Part shown: positions 34,664 to 42,444 of the stretch, one piece after another | Layout of the letters: each line of letters opens with the position of its first letter | Numbering within the stretch: position 1 is the stretch's first letter | Notes under the pieces: model-generated | Told to the model about the DNA's origin: nothing | The model's database searches: none | Seen by the model: the letters and a program-made list of their open reading frames with translations, nothing else | Assembly (NCBI GenBank): GCA_003056205.1 | Contig: LSNS01000018.1 | Location: 1-42,444 of the forward strand | Reading direction: 5' to 3' | Origin: Parcubacteria group bacterium M6-OD1-4 | GTDB lineage: Bacteria; Patescibacteriota; Patescibacteriia; Patescibacteriales; UBA12465 | Length of the DNA stretch: 42,444 bases | Made by a program: the position numbers and the translations under genes

Positions 34664-36388
34664 ATGGTTAGTCCTAATCTCAATAGACGCTTAGAACAAG
34701 ATAAGGCTCCGGAAATTAATGAAAATACCAAAAGATTGTTTCAAGTGATTTATCACGAAAGTACTAAAACTTCAGAAAACTCAGAAAACATCCCGCGTAT
34801 TAAGGTTTCGAGCTTAGTTTCGGGATTGTCTTTTTTTTATGAAAAAGTTCGGAATGCTGTTGATTATGATGAAGAGCATTTGTTACGCAAAAATGCTATT
34901 GCTCGTATTCTGAGGCGACAAATTTTAATTGAAGGGGTAGTTAAAGAAACGGATAACTTTAAAATTTCTGAACATCTTTTAGTGGAGTTAATCCGGGGAA
35001 GTTATCTGTCTAACAACTCTGTCCCTGAAGCAAAAATTAAAGAAATTGCTTTGATGTTGGAAAAATATATTGTTCTAAAAAATGAACTATCTTCTAATAT
35101 TAATGCTCAATTAAATTTAAAAATTGATCTTAATCGTGCTAAAGATCTTATTAATCAAAAAACTAAATTAATTCATTGGCTATTAAGTTTAGCAGCTTGT
35201 GAAATTGAAGAAAATCTTGCTCCACATCAAGTTAAAGAAGTAATTGTGAAGAATCTTTTTGATTTGTTATCTAAGAATATTAAACTTCCTGCCGGCCTAC
35301 TTAACCAATCCGATTTTGAAATTCAGATTTACCTCAGTATTAGTCGTAATTTTTTGAAGTTTGATGCCGATATGTTGAGTTTTGTTCTTTTTAAGTATTA
35401 CAATAGTTATTGGACAACTCTTAGTTCCCAAGAGACTTTAACAACTACTGATTTACAGAAAATTAAGACGATTGCGCAAGACTTTGAGAAATTAAAAAAA
35501 ATTATTTATCAACAAATCAAACTCCCAATTGCTCGGAAAATAGATAAAATCACTCGAGTGTATTCTCTTTACGTGAGTATTTTAGCGGAAACAATTGAGA
35601 CTGATCCGGTTCATGTTTATAATGAATTACAAAAAGGAGGAAATGATTTTGTCTCTCGAATTCGTAAGATTTGTACCCAAAAATATCAAAAAGCTAAAAA
35701 ACGTTTATGGCGCGTAGCAATTCGTAGTTTAATTTACATTTTCTTAACTAAATCTATTTTCGTTGTTTTGATTGAAGTTCCTGCTATTAAATTTCTTAAT
35801 GAACCTCTCAATTATCTAACTTTAGGAATTAATATTGCTTTTCCAGTTTTCTTATTATTTATTATTGTCTTATTGACTCGGGGACCAAGCAAGAAAAATA
35901 CGACTAAAATTATTCAGGGCATTAAAGAGATAGTTTTTGTTTCTGAACAAGAGGAACGGCAGATAATTATTCACCAAACAATTCGTCGTAACTGGTTTAT
36001 AGATACTTTATATAATTTGATTTATGTGGCGGCTTTTTTAGTTTCTATTTATTATATTGTGCTGGTTTTAAGCAAAATCAACTTTACTTGGGTGAGTATT
36101 CTTATTTTCTTATTCTTCCTCGCTCTAGTTAGTTTCTTTAGCGTGCGAACAACTGCAGGAGTCAAGGAATTAATAGTTATTGATCGTCGTGAAAATATTA
36201 TTACTTTCTTACTTGATTTATTCTATATGCCAATTATTTTAGTGGGACGCTGGTTATCCACTAATTTTTCCAAAATTAATGTTTTTGTTTTCTTTTTCGA
36301 TTTTATTATTGAATCTCCCTTCAAAGTCTTGATTGAAATTGCTGATGATTGGACAAAATATGTTCGAGAACGACGAGAAAATATTTAA
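34664..36388 (+). CDS. Large membrane protein of unknown function (574 aa)
   Basis: Long ORF; soluble N-terminal half, then several TM segments. Confidence 0.72.
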   Translation: MVSPNLNRRLEQDKAPEINENTKRLFQVIYHESTKTSENSENIPRIKVSSLVSGLSFFYEKVRNAVDYDEEHLLRKNAIARILRRQILIEGVVKETDNFKISEHLLVELIRGSYLSNNSVPEAKIKEIALMLEKYIVLKNELSSNINAQLNLKIDLNRAKDLINQKTKLIHWLLSLAACEIEENLAPHQVKEVIVKNLFDLLSKNIKLPAGLLNQSDFEIQIYLSISRNFLKFDADMLSFVLFKYYNSYWTTLSSQETLTTTDLQKIKTIAQDFEKLKKIIYQQIKLPIARKIDKITRVYSLYVSILAETIETDPVHVYNELQKGGNDFVSRIRKICTQKYQKAKKRLWRVAIRSLIYIFLTKSIFVVLIEVPAIKFLNEPLNYLTLGINIAFPVFLLFIIVLLTRGPSKKNTTKIIQGIKEIVFVSEQEERQIIIHQTIRRNWFIDTLYNLIYVAAFLVSIYYIVLVLSKINFTWVSILIFLFFLALVSFFSVRTTAGVKELIVIDRRENIITFLLDLFYMPIILVGRWLSTNFSKINVFVFFFDFIIESPFKVLIEIADDWTKYVRERRENI

Positions 36389-36402
36389 TTGAAATTTAAT
36401 TT

Positions 36403-37101
36403 ATGAGTATTTTAAGTATTGTCGCCACGCCGATTGGTAATTTAGAGGATATTAGTTTACGAGCTTTACGAGTTTTGCGAGAAGCCGATTTAATTCTCTG
36501 TGAAGACACTAGAACCACGCAACATTTACTCCAGCATTATCAGATTAGAACTAAAACTATTTCCTATCATAAATATTCTCAAGATTCAAAATTGGAAAAA
36601 ATTATTAAGTTGTTACGGAGCGGTCAAAATTTAGCTTTAGTCAGTGATGCCGGAACGCCAGCCGTGTCTGATCCTGGTTCCTGGCTTGTTTCTCGAGTTC
36701 GCCAAGAGTTTGGCTCACAATTAGTTATTGAGAGTATTCCGGGGCCAGCAGCGCTAACTACCGCCCTCGCTATCGCGGGCACTGGTTTTGATTCTTTTTT
36801 ATTTTTAGGATTTTTACCACACAAAAAGGGTCGGCAGACTAAATTAAAAGATATTTTTGATAGTAAGTATCCAGTTATTCTTTATGAATCTAAACATCGT
36901 CTTCTGAAACTTTTGGAAGAATTACAGTTGTTAAGCGTTAATTTATCTTCTCCCTTGGAATTGCGAATTGCTCGTGAACTCACCAAACTTCATGAAAGTT
37001 TCTACCAGGGAGAAATTAATGATCTCTTGAAACAATTATCGGAAAATGCTAATAATTTAAAAGGTGAGTTTGTTGTTTTAATTAAAAAACTTAATAAATA
37101 A
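36403..37101 (+). CDS. rsmI: 16S rRNA (cytidine1402-2'-O)-methyltransferase
   Basis: IVATPIGNLEDISLRALRVLREADLILCEDTRTT, LVSDAGTPAVSDPG. Confidence 0.95.
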   Translation: MSILSIVATPIGNLEDISLRALRVLREADLILCEDTRTTQHLLQHYQIRTKTISYHKYSQDSKLEKIIKLLRSGQNLALVSDAGTPAVSDPGSWLVSRVRQEFGSQLVIESIPGPAALTTALAIAGTGFDSFLFLGFLPHKKGRQTKLKDIFDSKYPVILYESKHRLLKLLEELQLLSVNLSSPLELRIARELTKLHESFYQGEINDLLKQLSENANNLKGEFVVLIKKLNK

Positions 37102-37156
37102 ACAGAAAATAGTTAATAATCCCAGTTTATTTTATTAATTATAATAATTTATTTTT

Positions 37157-38602
37157 ATGTCTGTTACTGATAAATATTTTTATATTACCACTACTCTGGC
37201 TTACATTAATTCGGAACCTCACATTGGTTTTGCTGCCGAAGTAATTCGGGCGGATGTTTTAGCCCGTTATCAGCGTCAACAGGGAGCAAAGGTTTTTTTT
37301 AACACTGGCACCGATGAGCATGGTTTGAAAATTTATCAACAAGCACAAAAAAAGGGTTTAGAGATACAAGATTTTTGTGATCAATATTCTTCTAAATTTT
37401 TACCTCTAAAAGAAAAATTAAATTTATCTTATAATCATTTTATTCGTACGACCAACCCAAAACATCAACGAGCTGCTCAAGAATTTTGGCGTCGTTGTTT
37501 AGCCGCGGGTGATATTTATAAGAAATTCTATAAAATTAAATATTGTGTTGGTTGTGAATTAGAGAAGACTGATTCAGAATTAGTTGATGGTCATTGTCCC
37601 TTCCACCCTCATCAAGACTTAGAAACTATTGAAGAAGAAAACTATTTTTTTCGTTTTTCTAAATATCAACAACAGCTTTTAGCACTCTATAACGAAAACC
37701 CCGAGTTTGTGTGGCCAGCAGGGAAGTTAAAGGAAATTAAACATTTTGTCCAAGGTGGTTTACGAGATTTTAGTATCTCCCGTCTTAAAAGCAAAATGCC
37801 CCACGGTGTCCCAGTTCCCGATGATGATGAACAGGTGATGTATGTTTGGTTCGATGCTTTAGTTAATTATATTTCAACTTTGGGTTGGCCAGAAAATTCT
37901 TCTGATTTTAAAAATTATTGGCCGGGTGTCCAAGTTTGTGGTAAGGATAATCTTCGTCCGCAAGCGGCGATGTGGCAGGCCATGTTAATGTCAGCAGGTT
38001 TAGCCCCTTCACGACAGATTTTAGTTTTTGGTTTTTTGACAATCAATGGTCAAAAAATTAGCAAAAGCTCAGGTAATGTTATTAATCCCTATGATTTAGT
38101 GGCAGATTATGGTCCAGAAGCAGTGCGTTATTATTTGTTAGCAGAGATTAGTCCGTTTAAAGATGGTGATTATTCTGAAGATAAATTTAAAGAACGTTAT
38201 AATGCTGATTTAGCTAATGGTTTAGGTAATCTTGTTGCTCGGGTTTCAAATTTATTAGAGAAAAATTCAATTTCCACTAATTTAAAAATTAAATTGGCAG
38301 ATCAAAAGGCGCAAAAACTTCTTCAAGAGTTAAAACCTAAAATGGTTAGCTATCGTTTTAATGAAGTTTTACAGTTAATTTGGGAAAGAATTAAAGAAAT
38401 GGATGAAGAATTGAGTGCCACTAAGCCCTGGAAAATGACAGACTTAAAAGATATTAAGAAAATTTTAGAACCACTGGCTCAAGATATTTTAAATCTAAGT
38501 TACTTCTTAGAACCTTTTTTACCAGCAACTGCTAAAAAAATTCAACTCCAGTTTAGTCAAGAACAAGTTAAAAAAGAAGAAGCTTTATTTCCTCGTTTAT
38601 GA
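37157..38602 (+). CDS. metG: Methionyl-tRNA synthetase
   Basis: TTTLAYINSEPHIGFA, NTGTDEHGLKI, KISKSSGNVINPYDL (KMSKS variant). Confidence 0.96.
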   Translation: MSVTDKYFYITTTLAYINSEPHIGFAAEVIRADVLARYQRQQGAKVFFNTGTDEHGLKIYQQAQKKGLEIQDFCDQYSSKFLPLKEKLNLSYNHFIRTTNPKHQRAAQEFWRRCLAAGDIYKKFYKIKYCVGCELEKTDSELVDGHCPFHPHQDLETIEEENYFFRFSKYQQQLLALYNENPEFVWPAGKLKEIKHFVQGGLRDFSISRLKSKMPHGVPVPDDDEQVMYVWFDALVNYISTLGWPENSSDFKNYWPGVQVCGKDNLRPQAAMWQAMLMSAGLAPSRQILVFGFLTINGQKISKSSGNVINPYDLVADYGPEAVRYYLLAEISPFKDGDYSEDKFKERYNADLANGLGNLVARVSNLLEKNSISTNLKIKLADQKAQKLLQELKPKMVSYRFNEVLQLIWERIKEMDEELSATKPWKMTDLKDIKKILEPLAQDILNLSYFLEPFLPATAKKIQLQFSQEQVKKEEALFPRL

Positions 38603-38629
38603 TTTTTATTTTTTATAATATAAAAACGT

Positions 38630-39163
38630 ATGTCAATGTTAGATATTAGCCTATTGGTTATTTTAGCAGGTTTTGCTATTAACGGTTTATTTAAAGGAAT
38701 AATTAGACTGATTGGTCATTTAGTTGGTCTTTTCTTGGGAATTTATTTAACAGTTAATTTTTATTTAATCTTTTTTGAATGGTCTAAAAGTTTATTTTGG
38801 CTCAAACCCTGGATTACCAGTCATGAATCTTTAGCTAAAGTTTTAGCTTTTATTCTTTTATTTGTTGTTTTAGTTAGATTAATTGATCTCTTTTTTGTCT
38901 TGTTAGAGAAAATCTTTAAATTTATTGCTGTTATTCCTGGTAGTCGGTATCTTAATAATCTTTTCGGAGCGGTTTTGGGATTCTTAGAAGGAGCTTTATT
39001 TTTGGGTTTGATTATTTATGTTATTTCTAATTATGCTCTGATTAATCATCTTCTCGGAGGAGCTTTAGCTAGTTCACGGGTAGCCCCATTTTTATTAAAA
39101 ATAGTTAATGTTATTTTGCCACTTCTTCCGAAAGCCTTAGTTACTCTCAAATCAATTATTTAA
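38630..39163 (+). CDS. CvpA-family membrane protein
   Basis: Four TM layout, DISLLVILAGFAINGLFKGIIRLIGHLVGLFLGIY, PGSRYLNNLFGAVLGFLEG. Confidence 0.8.
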   Translation: MSMLDISLLVILAGFAINGLFKGIIRLIGHLVGLFLGIYLTVNFYLIFFEWSKSLFWLKPWITSHESLAKVLAFILLFVVLVRLIDLFFVLLEKIFKFIAVIPGSRYLNNLFGAVLGFLEGALFLGLIIYVISNYALINHLLGGALASSRVAPFLLKIVNVILPLLPKALVTLKSII

Positions 39164-39169
39164 TTTTCC

Positions 39170-39778
39170 ATGATTTATCTTCGTTTGCCATCGTCAGCGA
39201 TAAAATCAGAAGTTTTAGATTTACTAGTGGCTCGTCTCCGAGCTGGTCAAGTTTTAGTTTTGCCCACGGATACGATTTATGGTCTAAGTTGTCTTGCCAG
39301 TCAAGTTTCTGCTTTACAACGTCTTTCTCGTTTAAAAAAACGTCAACCCCCAAAACCCTTTCTTATTTTAGTTAGTAATTTAACAATGCTTAGGAAATAT
39401 GTTTTTGTTTCTTCGGCACAAGCTTCATTATTAAAAAAAATTTCTTCCACAGAAACCCGTCCGACAACTTTTATTTTTCGCCAACGTGGTCTTTTACCCC
39501 TAGAATTAACGGCCGGATTGGAAAGCATTGCGGTGCGTTTGCCTAAAAGTAAATTTTTGATTAAAATAATAAAGAAAGTTCAAGAACCCTTAGTTTCCAC
39601 CAGTCTTAACTTGAGCGGTCAAAAGCCAATCCATGATTTACAAAATTTATCTTCTTATTTCTCACGCCCTCAAGACTACCCTGATTTAGTTGTGGACTGT
39701 GGTCCACCATCAGAGTTAAAGGCTTCTCGGTTAATTGATATCCGTCATCCTCAGCAACCTTTAGTTTTAAGAAAATAA
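39170..39778 (+). CDS. tsaC: L-threonylcarbamoyladenylate synthase (YrdC/Sua5)
   Basis: GQVLVLPTDTIYGLSC, KKRQPPKPFLILV, STSLNLSGQKP. Confidence 0.9.
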   Translation: MIYLRLPSSAIKSEVLDLLVARLRAGQVLVLPTDTIYGLSCLASQVSALQRLSRLKKRQPPKPFLILVSNLTMLRKYVFVSSAQASLLKKISSTETRPTTFIFRQRGLLPLELTAGLESIAVRLPKSKFLIKIIKKVQEPLVSTSLNLSGQKPIHDLQNLSSYFSRPQDYPDLVVDCGPPSELKASRLIDIRHPQQPLVLRK

Positions 39779-39838
39779 TGTTATTTCAAAATATTTATTT
39801 AAAATATTTATTATATATATCACATACTTTTTAATTAT

Positions 39839-41089
39839 ATGAAAATTACGAAGAGGGGAGTGAAGAGATTTAAGATTAGTGTATTGATTAGTGTCTTGCT
39901 GGTAGCTATTTTTGCTGGTGGTTTTTATTTTGGAAAAAATAGAAATCAAGCCAGTAATTCTTTAAATAGGCTCTTAGCTTATTCACCAGAAGTAGCCAGT
40001 CAAGCCTTGGGCACTAGTAGCAGCCCAACAATTAATTTTAATCTTTATTGGCAAGTTTGGAATACCTTGAAAACAAATTATGTTAATAAGAATCAAGTTA
40101 CTAATCAGAAATTATTTTATGGTTCTTTGAAGGGGATGGCTCAATCGACCGGAGATCCCTATACCGTTTTTATGACTCCTAAAGAAGCGCAACGTTTCTC
40201 CGATGATTTAGCGGGGACTTTCCAGGGTATTGGTGCTGAAGTTGGTATTCGGAACGGAATTACAACTATTATTGCTCCTTTAGATGGTACGCCAGCTAAA
40301 CGTGCTGGTCTTCAAGCTGGAGATAAAATTTATGCCGTTAATGGTCAGCCTACTCTGGGGATGACAATTGATGCTTTAGTTAATAAAATTCGGGGTCCGA
40401 AGGGAACTAAGGTTACTTTGACAATTATTCGTCAGGATGAGAAGCCTCAAAAAATTGTAATTACTCGTTCGGTGATTCAAGTAAAAAGTGTTAAAACTAC
40501 TTTACGACCCGATGGTATTTTAGTAATCAGAGTTAGTAATTTCAATAATGATACTGAGGGACTTTTCGAACAAGCGGTTAATTTAGCTGTCCAGAAACAA
40601 CCCAAAGGTATTATTTTAGATTTACGTAATAATCCCGGTGGTTATTTACAAACTGCCGTGGATATGGCTAGCGAATGGATTAAAGCTGGTCCGATTGTAG
40701 CGGAAGAGTTTAATAATAATCGTCGCAATGAATATCCCTCTAATGGGCGGGCTCGTTTACAAAATTTTCCCACTGTTGTCTTAGTTAACGGTGGTAGTGC
40801 TTCCGCATCAGAAATTTTAGCTGGAGCTCTACGGGACTACAAAAAAGCAACTTTAGTTGGTGAAACAACTTATGGCAAAGGCTCGGTTCAAGTTTTAGAT
40901 AATTTGCCGAATGGCGCGGAGTTAAAGGTAACTGTCGCCCACTGGTTGACTCCTGCTGGTGACTTTATTAATAAAAAAGGATTGAAACCAAATATTGTCG
41001 TGAAAATGACTCAAGCTGATGTTAATAATAATCGTGATCCCCAATTTACAAAAGCGATTCAGATTTTAATGGCTCAGAAAGCAAAATAA
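39839..41089 (+). CDS. S41-family C-terminal processing peptidase (PDZ)
   Basis: YGSLKGMAQSTGDPYTVFM, PDZ AGLQAGDKIYAVNG, catalytic VLVNGGSASASEILAGAL and GETTYGKGSVQ. Confidence 0.95.
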   Translation: MKITKRGVKRFKISVLISVLLVAIFAGGFYFGKNRNQASNSLNRLLAYSPEVASQALGTSSSPTINFNLYWQVWNTLKTNYVNKNQVTNQKLFYGSLKGMAQSTGDPYTVFMTPKEAQRFSDDLAGTFQGIGAEVGIRNGITTIIAPLDGTPAKRAGLQAGDKIYAVNGQPTLGMTIDALVNKIRGPKGTKVTLTIIRQDEKPQKIVITRSVIQVKSVKTTLRPDGILVIRVSNFNNDTEGLFEQAVNLAVQKQPKGIILDLRNNPGGYLQTAVDMASEWIKAGPIVAEEFNNNRRNEYPSNGRARLQNFPTVVLVNGGSASASEILAGALRDYKKATLVGETTYGKGSVQVLDNLPNGAELKVTVAHWLTPAGDFINKKGLKPNIVVKMTQADVNNNRDPQFTKAIQILMAQKAK

Positions 41090-41130
41090 TAAAATAAACA
41101 AAATAATAAATAATGTTAAATTCATAAATT

Positions 41131-42444
41131 ATGTCTAAATTCATTTTTGTTGTTGGTGGAGTAATGTCGGGTGTTGGAAAAGGGGTAACCACCGCTTCTA
41201 TTGGGCAGATCCTTCAATCTCGTGGTTATCGCATTAGTGCGATTAAAATGGATCCCTATATTAATATTGATGCGGGGACAATGAACCCGATTGAGCATGG
41301 TGAAGTTTTTGTTACTGCTGATGGTGATGAAACGGATCAAGATATTGGTAATTATGAACGTTTTCTCAATAAAAATATTTATCGGGAGAACTACATGACG
41401 ACGGGGCGGATTTATCAAACTGTTATTGCTCGAGAACGTAATCTGGAATACCACGGAAAATGCGTTCAAGTTGTTCCACATATTCCTCAGGAGATTCGCG
41501 AAAGAATTGAACGGGCAGTTAAAAAAACCAAGGCGGAAATTATGATTATTGAAATTGGTGGCACTGTTGGAGAATATGAAAATTTATTATTTTTAGAAGC
41601 AGCACGAGTAATGAAATTATATCAGCCACAAGATGTTTTATTTGTGATGGTTTCTTATCTACCAATTCCTCATAAAATTGGGGAAATGAAGACTAAGCCC
41701 ACTCAACATGCCGTGCGAAGCTTACAAGCCGCGGGGATTCAACCAGATTTTCTAATTGCTCGTAGCGAAAAACCGATTGATGCTACTCGTCGTGAGAAAC
41801 TTTCTATTAATTGTAATATTGCTCCAGAAGCTGTTATCTCGGCTCCTGATGCTGACTCTATTTATGATGTTCCTTTGAATTTTGAAAAAGACCATCTTGG
41901 CGATCATATTTTACAGAAATTTTCTTTACCGCTTGGTCACCAGAATAATAATCAAGATTGGAAGAAAATGGTTCGAGCTTCAAAAATCAAAAAACCAGTG
42001 GTGAAGGTTGGTATCGTCGGAAAATATTTTGCCAGTGGTAATTTTTCTTTGGGTGATTCTTATATCTCGGTGATTGAAGCGATTAAACATGCCGCGGTTG
42101 CTAATAAATGTCGAGTAGAGATTGTTTGGTTGAATTCTGAAGAAGTGGAGAAAAAGGGGACGCGAATTTTACGTGGTTTAGATGGCATTATTGTTCCGCA
42201 GGGCTGGGGTAAACGTGGTTCAGAAGGAAAAATCCAAACTATTAAATATTGTCGTGAACAGGGTGTCCCGTATTTTGGTCTATGCTATGGAATGCAAATG
42301 GCTGTTATTGAATTTGCCCGTCATGTTGCTAAATTAACAGATGCGGCTTCAGCGGAAATTAATCCTCAGACTACTAATCCTGTAATTCATATTATGCCAG
42401 GACAGGAAAAATTAATTGCCGAAAAAGGCTATGTGCGTGGTCGG
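41131..42444 (+). CDS. pyrG: CTP synthase (3' partial, runs off window)
   Basis: MSKFIFVVGGVMSGVGKGVTTASIGQILQSRGY, KMDPYINIDAGTMNPIEHGEVFV, GATase nucleophile GLCYGMQMAVIEFARH. Open to the window end, so absent from the ORF track. Confidence 0.94.
   Translation, partial: MSKFIFVVGGVMSGVGKGVTTASIGQILQSRGYRISAIKMDPYINIDAGTMNPIEHGEVFVTADGDETDQDIGNYERFLNKNIYRENYMTTGRIYQTVIARERNLEYHGKCVQVVPHIPQEIRERIERAVKKTKAEIMIIEIGGTVGEYENLLFLEAARVMKLYQPQDVLFVMVSYLPIPHKIGEMKTKPTQHAVRSLQAAGIQPDFLIARSEKPIDATRREKLSINCNIAPEAVISAPDADSIYDVPLNFEKDHLGDHILQKFSLPLGHQNNNQDWKKMVRASKIKKPVVKVGIVGKYFASGNFSLGDSYISVIEAIKHAAVANKCRVEIVWLNSEEVEKKGTRILRGLDGIIVPQGWGKRGSEGKIQTIKYCREQGVPYFGLCYGMQMAVIEFARHVAKLTDAASAEINPQTTNPVIHIMPGQEKLIAEKGYVRGR

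Noticed and set aside
39156-39949. Minus-strand ORFs 39156..39353, 39343..39528, 39767..39949
   Set aside because: Antisense to tsaC and the start of the S41 peptidase gene; no protein features.
41122-41481. Minus-strand ORF of 119 aa
   Set aside because: Antisense to the start of pyrG, which is unambiguous but missing from the ORF track because it runs off the window.

Overview
The window is AT-rich bacterial chromosome with compact housekeeping genes: a partial rpoD at the left edge, tRNA-Asn, purA-like, uppS, greA, malic enzyme, gapdh, cca, a secE-nusG-rplK-rplA cluster, rsmI, metG, tsaC, ctpA-like, and a pyrG that runs off the right edge. Gene content, AT-richness and several divergent enzymes suggest a Patescibacteria/CPR-type genome (inference). 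Accessory content includes a mer-like operon (ArsR regulator, MerA, MerT-like, membrane-anchored MerP-like), a Fic protein beside a truncated duplicate of a neighbouring PQ-loop-like gene, an IS30 transposase remnant and several pseudogenes. A TspO-like gene is fused, through an apparent -1 frameshift at a G7 tract, to two Cys-rich DUF333-like repeats. The most novel signal is a recurrent structured 5' leader RNA of about 90 nt. It occurs three times, each time in the sense orientation, each downstream of a TTGACA-type promoter and directly upstream of an unrelated hypothetical gene (starts at 3098+, 26081- and 34421-). Each copy has a boxA-like 17-mer, GWTCTTTAAMAAATAAG, followed by a long hairpin. 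The hairpin's lower stem varies in sequence but stays paired, while its apical UAUCU/AGGUA arms are invariant. A paralog of one downstream gene (16267+) keeps the boxA-like start but lacks the hairpin. All calls come from reading the sequence by eye; no searches were run.
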